Below are positions 53,029-62,467 of a stretch of DNA of 64,000 nucleotides, piece after piece. Below the pieces are notes generated by a model, which saw only the letters and a list, made by a program, of their open reading frames with translations, ran no database searches and was not told the DNA's origin. The stretch is from assembly GCA_903921325.1 (NCBI GenBank), contig CAIXPL010000037.1, positions 186,001 through 250,000 of the forward strand. The letters are read 5' to 3'. Each line of letters begins with the position of its first letter. Positions within the stretch are counted from its first letter, which is position 1. This DNA is from an uncultured Pseudomonadota bacterium. GTDB lineage: Bacteria; Pseudomonadota; Gammaproteobacteria; Burkholderiales; SG8-39. A program made the translations under genes and the position numbers.

Positions 53029-55089
53029 ATGCCACTCGTAACCCTTGCCGGCGCTCAACTCGCTTTCGGCCACCATCCCCTGCTTGCCGCGGCCGAACTC
53101 ACACTCGATGCCGGTGAGCATGTCGCCCTGGTGGGACGCAACGGCACCGGCAAATCGTCGCTTCTGAAAGTACTGGCGGGCCAGATTCCGCTGGATGCCG
53201 GACGGTTGATACAGCAAAGCGGCCTGAAGGTGGCGTTTGTGCCACAAGAGCCTGAATTTTCGCCACAGGCGACGGTGTTCGAAGCGGTGGCGGCGGGGCT
53301 GGGCGACCATGCTGCCGCCCTGGCGCGGCATGAGCATCTGGTGAATGCACTCGCCAGCGGTGATGCAGATGATGCACAGGCCGAAGCGGCGATGCTGAGC
53401 GAATATGCCGAGCTGCAGTCCGAACTGGAGCGCACTGGTGCCTGGTCACTCAAACTGCGGGTCGAACAGGTACTCGACCGGCTGAACCTGCCGGCGGCCA
53501 CCCGGGTCGATACCTTGTCAGGGGGGCTGCGCAAACGGGTGGCGCTTGCACGCGGGTTGGTCGCCGAACCGGATCTGCTGCTCCTCGATGAGCCGACCAA
53601 TCACCTCGATCTGGCCTCGATCGCCTGGTTGGAAGAACTGGTCGGTGCCTGGCGCGGAGCGGTGCTGGTGGTGACTCACGATCGCAGTTTTCTTGACCGG
53701 GTGGCGAACCGCATCATTGAGCTGGACCGCGGCGTGCTGCGCAGCTATCCGGGCAGCTATCAGGCGTATCGCGAGCGCAAGGCAGCCGAACTGGCGGCCG
53801 AGCAGGACGCCGACCGCCGCTTTGACAAATTGCTCGCGCAGGAAGAGGTCTGGATAAGAAAAGGTATCGAGGCGCGCCGCACGCGCAATGAAGGTCGGGT
53901 GCGCCGACTGGAAGCTCTGCGCGTCGAGCGCGCGCTCAGGCGCAATCTCGCCGGTAGCGTGCAATTGAATATTGCCAGCGGCGATCGATCCGGACGCCTG
54001 GTGGCGGAACTGGATCATGTGAGCAAGGGTTTCGGCGCGGCGCCGGTGGTGCGCGATTTTTCGGCACGCATTGCGCGCGGTGACAAAGTCGGTCTGATCG
54101 GACCGAACGGGGCCGGCAAGACCACCTTGCTGCGCTTGATCCTGGGCACTTTGACGCCGGATGCCGGCACGGTCCGGCTCGGCACAAAAATCGAGGTGGC
54201 GTATTTTGATCAGATGCGCGAACAATTGGATGACGAGGCCAGCCTGATCGACACCATCAGCCCCGGATCGGAGTGGGTCGAGATCGGCGGACGGCGCACG
54301 CATGTGATGAGTTATCTGGGCGATTTTCTGTTCGCGCCGGAACGTGCCCGATCGCCGGTGCGCACCCTGTCTGGCGGGGAGCGCAATCGCCTGCTGCTCG
54401 CACGCCTGTTTGCACGGCCAGCCAATGTGCTGGTGCTCGATGAGCCCACCAACGATCTGGATATCGACACGCTTGAGCTGCTGGAGGAACTGCTCGGTGC
54501 CTATGACGGCACCTTGTTCCTGGTAAGTCATGACCGCACCTTTCTGGATAACGTGGTCACTCAGACCGTCGTCGCGGAAGGCGCCGGCGAGTGGCGTGAA
54601 TATGCTGGCGGTTATGGCGATTATCTGACTGCCAGTGCCAACGCGAAGGCCAGTGCCCGCGCGGCCGCTCAGTCAGGTGCCCGAGCCAGCGCTCAGTCAG
54701 GCGGCCAGGCAGGCACACAGGCGCTCACCCGTGCGGCGATCGCGACCGATGGCAAGTCCAGGGGCGGTGCCAGTGCGAGCGCGGCGAGCGTTCGTGTCGA
54801 TGCGTCACCGGTGGCCGCCGGCAGCGCGGCATCTGCCCCTGCGGCGGTGCGCGCAGTCAAGCTCGGTTATCGTGAGCAGCGCGAACTCGACCAGTTACCC
54901 GCGCAGATCGAAGCGCTTGAAGCCGAGCAGCAGGCGATCGCTGATGAACTGGCCGAGGGCACGGTCTATCGCAGTGATGCCGCCCGCGCGAGGGAACTGA
55001 CGGTGCGGCATTCTCAGATTGAGGAGGCGTTGATGAGATCTCTGTCACGCTGGGAAGTGCTCGAATCACGGGCCACGGGGCGCGCATGA
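53029..55089 (+). CDS. uup: ABC-F ATPase Uup
   Basis: Soluble tandem ATPase linked to ribosome and DNA-junction transactions. 686 residues: first domain Walker A GRNGTGKSSLL, LSGGLRKRVALAR, LLLDEPTNHLD; second GPNGAGKTTLL, LSGGERNRLLLAR, VLDEPTNDLD; C-terminal coiled coil from LGYREQRELDQLPAQIEALE. The linker before it (about residues 535-605) is an Ala/Ser/Gly repeat (SGARASAQSGGQAG). ATGA overlap with the next gene. Confidence 0.94.
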   Translation: MPLVTLAGAQLAFGHHPLLAAAELTLDAGEHVALVGRNGTGKSSLLKVLAGQIPLDAGRLIQQSGLKVAFVPQEPEFSPQATVFEAVAAGLGDHAAALARHEHLVNALASGDADDAQAEAAMLSEYAELQSELERTGAWSLKLRVEQVLDRLNLPAATRVDTLSGGLRKRVALARGLVAEPDLLLLDEPTNHLDLASIAWLEELVGAWRGAVLVVTHDRSFLDRVANRIIELDRGVLRSYPGSYQAYRERKAAELAAEQDADRRFDKLLAQEEVWIRKGIEARRTRNEGRVRRLEALRVERALRRNLAGSVQLNIASGDRSGRLVAELDHVSKGFGAAPVVRDFSARIARGDKVGLIGPNGAGKTTLLRLILGTLTPDAGTVRLGTKIEVAYFDQMREQLDDEASLIDTISPGSEWVEIGGRRTHVMSYLGDFLFAPERARSPVRTLSGGERNRLLLARLFARPANVLVLDEPTNDLDIDTLELLEELLGAYDGTLFLVSHDRTFLDNVVTQTVVAEGAGEWREYAGGYGDYLTASANAKASARAAAQSGARASAQSGGQAGTQALTRAAIATDGKSRGGASASAASVRVDASPVAAGSAASAPAAVRAVKLGYREQRELDQLPAQIEALEAEQQAIADELAEGTVYRSDAARARELTVRHSQIEEALMRSLSRWEVLESRATGRA

Positions 55090-57464
55090 TCGGGGCCCCC
55101 GTCCTGCGCCGCGAAGATGCCCGCTTTCTCACAGGGCGCGGAAGCTACGTGGCTGATCTGCGTATCGACGGGGTCTATCACTGCGCGTTTGTGCGCTCGC
55201 CGCACGCGCATGCCCGCATCACCTCAATCGATGTGGCCAGTGCGCTTGCGTTACCCGGTGTACTGGCTGTCTATACCGGCGCCGATCTGGCAAGCGACGG
55301 AGTCGGACCGATGCGTGCCCTGTGGAACATCCCCGGGGTTGATGGCAGTCGCATGATTGAGCCTGCGCGGCCCTCGCTCGCCCGTGACGTCGTGCGCCAT
55401 GTCGGTGAGGCGATCGCGGTGGTCGTGGCAGTGCGTCCAGAGCAGGCGCAGGATGCGGCCGAAGCGCTCGCGGTGACCTGGCAGCCATTGCCTGCGGTGG
55501 TTGATGTGGCCGCTGCCGTGGCACCGGGGGCACCACTCGTCCATGGGGAGGCACCCGGCAATCAGTCGTTACGCTTTGTTCGCGGGTCGGTGGCCAGTGT
55601 CGATCAGGTCTTTGCGCAGGCCGCGCACTGCATCGGGATCGATCTGGTCAATCAACGTCTGGTCTGCGCAGCGATGGAACCGCGCGCCGTCGTCGCCCTG
55701 CCCGCACCCGATCAGGGAGCGAGCGGCCACCAGCTCACCCTGTACTCCACCACGCAAGTGCCGCATCACATTCGCAAGCTCGTCGCCGAGCAATTGAACT
55801 TGCCCGAGACCTCCCTGCGCGTGATTGCACCTGATGTCGGCGGGGGCTTTGGTACCAAGGGCAAGCACTATCCCGAGGAGACCGTCCTCGCGTGGGCGGC
55901 GCTGCGGCTGCGCGTGCCGCTGCGCTGGGTCTCCACGCGCAGCGAGGCGTTCTTGACCGACTATCAGGCGCGTGATCATCGTACTCACGCCGAATTGGCC
56001 CTCGATGCCCACGGGCGCTTCCTTGCCCTGCGGGTGCGCACGCTGGCTTCGCTCGGGGCCTGGGTCTCCACGGTGGGGGCGGCCGTACCCACCTCTGTCT
56101 ACAGCGGGCTGCTCTCGGGGCCGTACCAGATTGCGCAAATCGATGTGGATGTGCGCACGGTATTCACCCATAGCGCGCCGACCGACGCCTATCGCGGCGC
56201 CGGACGTCCGGAGGCCTGCTACGTGCTCGAGCGTCTGGTCGAGAAGGCCGCACGTGAGTGTGGTTTTGACCGGATCGATCTGCGCCGGCGCAATTTCATT
56301 CTGCCTGCGCAGATGCCCTACACCACGGCGGTGGGGCCGACCTACGATAGTGGTGATTTCCCGCGCCTGTTCGATCGGGTCCTCGAGTTGATCGATTACG
56401 CCGGCTTTGCCGTTCGCCGTGTCGACAGCCAGGCGCGCGGTCGCTTGCGCGGCTTTGGCGTGTGCTATTTCGTCGAGAGCTCGGGGGTGGCACCCTCGCG
56501 CTATGCCGGTGTGTTCGGTGCCCGCGTCGGATTTTTTGAATCGGCTGACATTCGTGTGGCCGCCGATGGCAGCCTGGTGGTCAGTTGCGGCACTCATAAT
56601 CATGGTCAGGGCCACGCCACCAGCTTTGCCCAGGTGGTGGCCGATCGCATTGGTGTGCCGATCGAGCAAATCGAAATCGTAGAGGGCGACACCGGCCGGG
56701 TGCCATTCGGCACCGGCACGTTCGGCTCGCGCTCGATGGCGGTGGGTGGATCGGCGATCGCTCGCGCCAGCGACAAGATTCTCGCCAAGGCACGGCTGCT
56801 CGCAGCCCATTTGATGGAAGCGGCCGACTCCGACGTGTGTCATGAAGTCGATGCCGGATGCGGCTACTTTCGGGTCAATGGCACGGATCGCCGCATCGCC
56901 TTCCCGGAGGTTGCACGAGCAGCGGCCAATGCGCACAACCTGCCTGCGGGCATGGAACCGGCACTGCATGAGCAGGCGTTCTACGACCCGGTCAACTTGA
57001 CCTGGTCCAACGGCGCGCAGGCGTGCGAGATCGAGGTTGATCCGGATACCGGCGTGGTGAGTATTGAGCGCTATGCCGCGGTCGATGACATTGGCACGGT
57101 GGTGAACCCGCTCATTGTCGAGGGGCAGGTGCATGGTGCATTGGCGCAGGGGATTGGTCAGGCCCTTTGGGAGGGCACCTGCCATGACCAGGACAATGGA
57201 CAACTCTATACCGCGTCGTTCATGGATTATGTGATGCCGCGGGCCGACGGACTGCCGTCGTTTGCCACCGAAGCTGATGAGAGTCAGCCGTGCACCCACA
57301 ACCCGCTGGGTGTTAAAGGCTGCGGTGAGTCAGGCACGATCGGCGCACCGGCGGCACTGGCCAGTGCGCTCCTTGACGCTCTGGCCGAACGCGGTATCAC
57401 CGATCTGACGATGCCCTTTAGCGCGCAGTCGATCTGGCGGGCGCTTCACCCGGCCAATCCATGA
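55086..57464 (+). CDS. Xanthine dehydrogenase-family molybdopterin subunit (CoxL-like)
   Basis: 792-residue large subunit of the xanthine oxidase/CO dehydrogenase superfamily. GAPVLRREDARFLTGRGSYV, CAFVRSPHAHARI, APDVGGGFGTKG, DAYRGAGRPEACYVLERLVE, THNHGQGHATSFAQVVADR and GVKGCGESGTIGAPAA (catalytic Glu) are present. The loop is AYRGAGR, not AYxCSFR, so it is not form I CO dehydrogenase. No FAD or [2Fe-2S] subunit gene lies nearby, so it is an orphan subunit; electron partner and substrate unknown. Start overlaps uup (ATGA). Confidence 0.88.
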   Translation: MIGAPVLRREDARFLTGRGSYVADLRIDGVYHCAFVRSPHAHARITSIDVASALALPGVLAVYTGADLASDGVGPMRALWNIPGVDGSRMIEPARPSLARDVVRHVGEAIAVVVAVRPEQAQDAAEALAVTWQPLPAVVDVAAAVAPGAPLVHGEAPGNQSLRFVRGSVASVDQVFAQAAHCIGIDLVNQRLVCAAMEPRAVVALPAPDQGASGHQLTLYSTTQVPHHIRKLVAEQLNLPETSLRVIAPDVGGGFGTKGKHYPEETVLAWAALRLRVPLRWVSTRSEAFLTDYQARDHRTHAELALDAHGRFLALRVRTLASLGAWVSTVGAAVPTSVYSGLLSGPYQIAQIDVDVRTVFTHSAPTDAYRGAGRPEACYVLERLVEKAARECGFDRIDLRRRNFILPAQMPYTTAVGPTYDSGDFPRLFDRVLELIDYAGFAVRRVDSQARGRLRGFGVCYFVESSGVAPSRYAGVFGARVGFFESADIRVAADGSLVVSCGTHNHGQGHATSFAQVVADRIGVPIEQIEIVEGDTGRVPFGTGTFGSRSMAVGGSAIARASDKILAKARLLAAHLMEAADSDVCHEVDAGCGYFRVNGTDRRIAFPEVARAAANAHNLPAGMEPALHEQAFYDPVNLTWSNGAQACEIEVDPDTGVVSIERYAAVDDIGTVVNPLIVEGQVHGALAQGIGQALWEGTCHDQDNGQLYTASFMDYVMPRADGLPSFATEADESQPCTHNPLGVKGCGESGTIGAPAALASALLDALAERGITDLTMPFSAQSIWRALHPANP

Positions 57465-57543
57465 GGGGCACTGATTGCGGCTTGTCGGACCGTGCACGCG
57501 GCGGCACTCGCGGCAGCGTGGCGGGGTGGCTGGCAGCCGATGA

Positions 57544-57978
57544 TTAGCGCAAGCGCTGCCAGGTGATCCGGCGATGGCTGAACTCGCCGGTAAACGGGTC
57601 GTTCGATGGCAAGGTCGACAGCCGCAACTGGTCACCTTGCAGATTGACCATACGGGTCTGGGTCTGACCGCTCCAGGATTCAATCGACGAAATTTCGATA
57701 TGGTGCAATACCCGATCGGCTTGCACACTATAGCGGCCGGCGTAGGACATCATGGTTCTGAACAAGGCCACCGCTTCGGCATCGGTGGCGACCGCGCCGA
57801 CGGGGGGCTGACGCGAACCTTCAGTAATCAGCACCGACATGCGGCCATCAGGCAGATAATGAATAAAACCGCGAGTGCCTTCGCGAAACGTGTTGATGAT
57901 CTGATGGCTGGGGAGCAGCTCACGTTCGGTGCTCACAATAGACCAGGTTCCGATAAGGGGGTTGGATGTTGCGTCCAT
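57544..57978 (-). CDS. Lipocalin-like domain protein
   Basis: 144 residues: NPLIGTWSIVSTERELL at the start, GFIHYLPDGRMSVLITEG, FRTMMSYAGRYSVQADRVLH and the late LSTLPSNDPFTGE match the lipocalin-like (PF13924-type) family of small beta-barrels, common near aromatic or CoA catabolic genes. No signal peptide. ATG 57978 chosen; the longer frame to 58173 runs into the divergent Bug gene. Confidence 0.8.
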   Translation of the reverse strand: MDATSNPLIGTWSIVSTERELLPSHQIINTFREGTRGFIHYLPDGRMSVLITEGSRQPPVGAVATDAEAVALFRTMMSYAGRYSVQADRVLHHIEISSIESWSGQTQTRMVNLQGDQLRLSTLPSNDPFTGEFSHRRITWQRLR

Positions 57979-58012
57979 GCGTACTCCGTGTAATTCAGTG
58001 GCCGGATTCTCA

Positions 58013-59002
58013 ATGAAAATTATAAGCCGTGTCCTGCTGGCCGGGCTCTTGGCGGGCATCGTCTCCAGCGCGAGCGCGCAAGGCACAGCGGGTGCGGCGC
58101 GCTGGCCCGCCCGCTCGGTGCGGGTGATTGTCACCTTCCCGCCGGGCGGGAGTACCGACGCGGTCATGCGCATTGTTGCCCAGTATCTGGGCGAGCGGAT
58201 CGGTCAGGCCGTTGTCGTTGACAACCGGCCCGGGGCGGCCGGCGCGATTGGCGTCAATCTGGTCGCCCATGCGCCGGCCGATGGCTACACACTGCTGCTC
58301 GGACCAGGTGGTGCAATTGCCATCAATCCGAGTCTGTTTGAACACCTTGACTACGATCCCGTTCGCGATCTCGTTCCCGTCAGTGCGGTGGCGCGGGCGC
58401 CCTTTGTGGTCATGGTGGCCAACGATGCTGCGGCACCGGCAAGCTTCGCTGAATTGATTGCGCGGGCGCGTGCACGACCCGGTGAACTGAGTTATGGCTC
58501 GGGCGGCAGCGGATCGGCCATGCATCTGACCGGAGAACAGTTTCGCCACAGCATCGGTGCGCAGATCGTGCATGTCCCGTTCAAGGGTAGCGTGCTGGCC
58601 TGGACCACCATGGTCAACGGCCAGTTGTCGATGGTCTGGGTCGACACAACGACGATGAATGGTGCGCTCAAAAGCGGCAAGGTGCGCGTGCTTGCTGTCA
58701 CCAGTCGTGAGCGTTCGTCTCTGGTGCCCGGCGTGCCAACGGTCGCCGAGGCCGGCATACCCGACTTTGAGATGATCGGCTGGTTTGGATTGTTTGCCCC
58801 GGCCGGGACCCCGGCTGATCTGGTCGCCCGCATCAGCACCGATGTGCGCTATGTGCTTGCACTGCCCGAGGTGCGCGAGCGGGTATTTGCGACTGGTAAC
58901 GAAGCCTGGGGCAGCACACCGGAGGCGTTGGGCGCCTTTGTGCGCAGCGAACTCGCACACTGGGCGCGGGTCGTGCGCGAGACAGGAGCGCGGCCCGATT
59001 AA
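58013..59002 (+). CDS. Bug-family tripartite tricarboxylate receptor
   Basis: 329-residue periplasmic receptor: signal MKIISRVLLAGLLAGIVSSA then ASAQ; WPARSVRVIVTFPPGGSTDA, VVDNRPGAAGAIGVNLVAHA and LFAPAGTPADLVARIST. Second Bug protein in the window, not closely similar to the first. Orphan receptor without TctAB. Stop overlaps the convergent TAXI gene by four bases. Confidence 0.9.
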   Translation: MKIISRVLLAGLLAGIVSSASAQGTAGAARWPARSVRVIVTFPPGGSTDAVMRIVAQYLGERIGQAVVVDNRPGAAGAIGVNLVAHAPADGYTLLLGPGGAIAINPSLFEHLDYDPVRDLVPVSAVARAPFVVMVANDAAAPASFAELIARARARPGELSYGSGGSGSAMHLTGEQFRHSIGAQIVHVPFKGSVLAWTTMVNGQLSMVWVDTTTMNGALKSGKVRVLAVTSRERSSLVPGVPTVAEAGIPDFEMIGWFGLFAPAGTPADLVARISTDVRYVLALPEVRERVFATGNEAWGSTPEALGAFVRSELAHWARVVRETGARPD

Positions 59003-60381
59003 CGCCGCAGCGCCACGATTGCCTTGGCATGCGGGGCGGCAAGTCGCTCGCGCACCATGTCGATTGCCTGACGCAGGGCATATAAATCCTTGATCTGATC
59101 AGCCGGGAATCGCGCCTTGCTGACGCGCCCTTCGAGTTCATCGAGTGCGGCAACGCTGCGGCGCACCTGGTCGGCGTGCGGTTCCGCCATGAATTCATGT
59201 TCGATTTGCCCGAGCGCCCGATACCAGCCCTGCAAGCGTACCCGAGAGGGTGCTCCCAACACCTTGGGCAGGATGCTGAAAAGGGGTACCAGCAACGCGA
59301 GCAAAGGCAGGACCACAACCCAGATGCGGTCGATATACGTTGCCAGCCAGAAGGGCAGGTAGCGCAGCAGGAAAGGCTTGCCCGATTTATAGAACCGTTC
59401 GGCCTCGGCGGCGAGCGGCACGTTCTGATGCAGCGCAGACGGAAATGTGCCGGCAGTATTAAAGGCGCTTTGTCTGCGGTGTATCACGCTCGCAGCATCA
59501 AGCAGCACATACATGAGCGCCGGATGCAGATCGGCGCGTACCAGCAGGTTGGCCGTGGTAGCGAGCATCACCACGTCACGGGGCGGAACGTTGTGACTGA
59601 AATCGATTACCCCCTGCGGCAACGTGACGGTCGACAGATAGGGGCGTCGCCTGCTGTAGGCGAGGGCCTGGTCAATACTCATGAGCGACAGTCCGCTGGT
59701 TGCAAGCAGCCTGCGCACCACCGCGGAATCCTCGCCGGCGATCATGAACAGAGCGTCGATGCGACCGGCGATAAGAGATTCGGCCGCCTCGGTCGTGGTG
59801 AGTGCTTCAAATCGCGTGTTGCGCTCGCTCAGGCCGCTTTGCGCGAGCAGGTCGAGTGCGACCACCCGGGTGCCACTGCCCGGGACGCCGATCGCGAGGT
59901 GTTTGCCGCTCAGTTGCTCCAGCCGTCCGATCGGTTGGGAGCCGCGATAGAACACCCACAGCGGTTCATAGTAGAGCGCACCGAGTGATACCAGGGGACT
60001 GTCGGGCGAGTCATCAGGCACGCCATCGAAGGTCAGATTGGATGGTGGCAGGGGCGACATGCCGCCCTGCACAAAGGCGGCATCGACATGGGACTGCTCA
60101 TCGAGCAGACGGGAGAGGTTTTGCTGGGCACCGCTTGATGGATTCAGATGCAGTGTGAGGTGATAACGCCGCGCCAGCTCGCGATATTGCGCGCCATAGG
60201 CAAAATACGCGCCGCCCTCGGCACCTGTGCTCAGCGTGAATTCTCGCGGAGGTGCCGGTCGCAGGCGCTGGACGGCGATGGTGCTGACAATCAGCACAAG
60301 GATGACGGCGATGCTCACCGTGAGCACGCGGTGGCGTGAAATCCAATAGGCAGATGAGTCGAGCAGTGGCTCTGCAATCAT
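58999..60381 (-). CDS. TAXI-family TRAP solute receptor, membrane-anchored
   Basis: 460 residues. An uncleaved N-terminal TM helix (VLTVSIAVILVLIVSTIAVQ) anchors the TAXI binding domain (FTLSTGAEGGAYFAYGAQYR, LAIGVPGSGTRVVALDLLAQ). Near residue 345 a further hydrophobic pair (YIDRIWVVVLPLLALLVPLF) returns it to the membrane and a helical cytoplasmic tail follows. No TRAP permease nearby; may be a sensor or partner of a distant permease. Confidence 0.87.
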   Translation of the reverse strand: MIAEPLLDSSAYWISRHRVLTVSIAVILVLIVSTIAVQRLRPAPPREFTLSTGAEGGAYFAYGAQYRELARRYHLTLHLNPSSGAQQNLSRLLDEQSHVDAAFVQGGMSPLPPSNLTFDGVPDDSPDSPLVSLGALYYEPLWVFYRGSQPIGRLEQLSGKHLAIGVPGSGTRVVALDLLAQSGLSERNTRFEALTTTEAAESLIAGRIDALFMIAGEDSAVVRRLLATSGLSLMSIDQALAYSRRRPYLSTVTLPQGVIDFSHNVPPRDVVMLATTANLLVRADLHPALMYVLLDAASVIHRRQSAFNTAGTFPSALHQNVPLAAEAERFYKSGKPFLLRYLPFWLATYIDRIWVVVLPLLALLVPLFSILPKVLGAPSRVRLQGWYRALGQIEHEFMAEPHADQVRRSVAALDELEGRVSKARFPADQIKDLYALRQAIDMVRERLAAPHAKAIVALRR

Positions 60382-60572
60382 GAGTGGGTCCTTGCCTTAG
60401 GCGCGGGGGTGGCCCGGTCGATGGGTGAATAATCCACAAATCATTCACAAAACCGCAGAAGAGTGTAGAACAGTCGTGACCGATTGATCATCTGCGTGCC
60501 GATCGACTCTGGCATCGAGTGTACCGCTCCCTATAATCGACCTCATGTTCATACCTGAACCGGAGCCTCTCC

Positions 60573-61106
60573 TTGGCTGATCGGCGTGTCCGCTGGAATG
60601 GTGAAGAAAAACTGATCCTGCGTCGTCGCGTGCAGGAACTGTTGGCCGATGGTATCGAGCGGCCGCTCGATGCGGTGCGCAGCGCCCAGAAAGTGCTGCC
60701 GCGGGGGCGCCGCCGCGAGATTCTGCATGTTGGCCAGGTGAGCTGGCTTTTTCAGGCACCTGGTGGGCACGCGATGGCGCTCGCCCCCCATCCGCTGGCG
60801 ACGCGCGGTGCCACTGCTGCTGCCGTGACCCTGTTTGGTTCGCTGCCCGGGCGTGAGGCGGTTGTCGACATGTTTGCCGGGGTACTGCGCGATGCGCTCA
60901 TGCGTCTGGTGAGTAGCGGTGAGTGGGATGCCATCAGCGCGTCCGAACCCACTGCGACGATGGATGTCGCCGCCCAGCCCGCCACGGTGGCCGCGTCCAA
61001 GGGGGCGCCAACGTCCAGGGCAGTGCCTGTGCCCAAGGATCTGCCGGCGCCTGAGACATTCGCCGGCAGTCGCCTCAAACCAGCCCGTCGAACAGCTGCA
61101 CGCTGA
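60573..61106 (+). CDS. Hypothetical protein
   Basis: 177 residues, unrecognised. TTG start with GGAG seven bases before it. The first 65 residues are basic and helical (RRVRWNGEEKLILRRRVQEL, VLPRGRRREILHVGQVSWLF); the middle is Ala/Leu-rich and the C-terminal 50 residues are Pro/Ala/Thr-rich and probably disordered. Codon pattern looks coding. It is divergent from the TAXI gene and its end overlaps convergent moeA by 32 bases. Confidence 0.55.
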   Translation: MADRRVRWNGEEKLILRRRVQELLADGIERPLDAVRSAQKVLPRGRRREILHVGQVSWLFQAPGGHAMALAPHPLATRGATAAAVTLFGSLPGREAVVDMFAGVLRDALMRLVSSGEWDAISASEPTATMDVAAQPATVAASKGAPTSRAVPVPKDLPAPETFAGSRLKPARRTAAR

Positions 61107-62373
61107 CCAGATCGCCGCAGGCCACATCGCCGCGTTCATGCTCAAGTACGAGCAGACAGTTCGCCGCCGACATCGATCGCAGCACACCGCTGCCTTGCTG
61201 TCCGGTGAGCGACACACTCCAGCCCAGCGCGTCATCGTGTGACAGCACGGCGCGCTGATATTCCGTGCGCCCGGGGCGCTTGCGCAAGGCAACCCGACTC
61301 GGCACCCGCAGCAGAGGCACCTGCAGCCGTTCAGTCTGACCGCTCAGTCGCAGCAGCGCTTCGCGCACGAACTGGTAGAAGGTCACCATCACCGCAACCG
61401 GGTTACCTGGCAAACCAAAGAACAGACTCTCGCCGATGCGCCCGAACGCCATCGGTCGACCAGGACGCATGGCGATCTTCCAGAAGGCCACTTCGCCCAG
61501 CTGCGCCATCAGGCTGCGAATGAAATCGGCCTCGCCCACCGACACGCCGCCGGTGGTGATGACGACATCGGCGTGTGTGGCCGCCGCGGTGAGGGCGCTG
61601 CGCAGCGCAGCAGGGTCATCCGCGATCACGCCCATGTCGATGGTCTGGACGCCCAGCCGGGCGAGCATTCCATGCAGGCAATAGCGGTTCGAGTCATAGA
61701 CCTGACCGGGCGCCAGTGGCTGCCCGATCGAGGCGATTTCGTCCCCGGTCGAAAAATGCGCAACCCGCACTTGCCGAAACACCGGCACGCTGCCAATGCC
61801 CAGTGAGGCGATCAATCCGAGATCGGCCGGCTGCAGATTGCGGCCACGCGCCAGTACCGGCTTGCCTCGCACCAGGTCCTCGCCCGCGTAACGGACATTG
61901 TCGCCACGCGTAAGCGCGGCGGCGATTTCAACCCATTGCCCGTTCTCGGCATCGGAGGGTGCCAGGCATAACTCCTGTGGCACTACGGTATCGGCGCCGG
62001 TGGGGAGCACGGCCCCGGTCATGACGCGCACACACTGGCCTGGCTGCAGCTCACCATTGAACGGCTTGCCAGCCAATGCGCGGCCAATCTGCTGCAGCCG
62101 GCAGGGTGCGTGCGCTGATGCCGCGTGCGCGATCAGATCATCGGCGCGCAGGGCGTAGCCATCCATGGCGGAGTTGTCATGCGCCGGCACATTGAGGGGC
62201 GAGATGAGTTCAGCTGCCAGCACCCGCCCCAGCGCCTGCTGCACTGGAACAGTCTGCATCGCAACGACCGGCTGCACAAACCCATTGATGATCGTTTGCG
62301 CCGAGGCGACCGGTAAGGCAGCTGGATCATAATCAGTGAGGCAGGAGGCAATCACCTCGCGCAGGCTGTTCAT
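61075..62373 (-). CDS. moeA: Molybdopterin molybdenumtransferase
   Basis: Inserts molybdate into adenylated molybdopterin. 432 residues: PAHDNSAMDGYALRADDL, RVMTGAVLPTGADTVVPQE, STGDEIASIGQPLAPGQVYD, ITTGGVSVGEADFIRSLMAQ and FGLPGNPVAVMVTFYQFV. Follows mobA and fdhD on the same strand. The C-terminus ends with AFLVxxDGxx-like CGDLVSVQLFDGL. ATG 62373 is 43 bases past a small ORF that begins on the mobA stop. Confidence 0.95.
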   Translation of the reverse strand: MNSLREVIASCLTDYDPAALPVASAQTIINGFVQPVVAMQTVPVQQALGRVLAAELISPLNVPAHDNSAMDGYALRADDLIAHAASAHAPCRLQQIGRALAGKPFNGELQPGQCVRVMTGAVLPTGADTVVPQELCLAPSDAENGQWVEIAAALTRGDNVRYAGEDLVRGKPVLARGRNLQPADLGLIASLGIGSVPVFRQVRVAHFSTGDEIASIGQPLAPGQVYDSNRYCLHGMLARLGVQTIDMGVIADDPAALRSALTAAATHADVVITTGGVSVGEADFIRSLMAQLGEVAFWKIAMRPGRPMAFGRIGESLFFGLPGNPVAVMVTFYQFVREALLRLSGQTERLQVPLLRVPSRVALRKRPGRTEYQRAVLSHDDALGWSVSLTGQQGSGVLRSMSAANCLLVLEHERGDVACGDLVSVQLFDGLV

Positions 62374-62416
62374 GATGCCGTCCGTCCGTCCGGGTCTTGT
62401 GGTTTTCGCGGATAGT

Positions 62417-62467
62417 TCACGATAGCGGGTGTCCGTGCCATGCCTGCAGAGCGCAGGCGGCGCTCAT
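62417..62467 (-). CDS. Putative micro-ORF after mobA, 16 aa, echo of the MobA terminus
   Basis: ATG 62467 overlaps the mobA stop (ATGA). The frame reads MSAACALQAWHGHPLS and stops at TGA 62419-62417. Its last 11 codons match the last 11 of mobA at about 26 of 33 bases (offset 47): LQAWHGHPLS-stop against LQALSGQSLS-stop. The TGA is in a GTGA, but the accepted moeA ATG is 43 bases further on, so the second overlap of the bridging design is not seen. Confidence 0.5.
   Translation of the reverse strand: MSAACALQAWHGHPLS

Noticed and set aside
55569..57299. 576-codon open frame opposite the CoxL-like gene
   Set aside because: Antisense to a gene with complete family motifs; its composition is a mirror of codon bias and no domain is seen.
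55086..57464. Calling the CoxL-like protein a CO dehydrogenase
   Set aside because: The active-site loop is AYRGAGR rather than AYxCSFR and partner subunits are absent.
57465..57543. Possible echo of the CoxL-like gene end (WR..P spacing)
   Set aside because: About 14 of 31 bases; within what offset searching could give.
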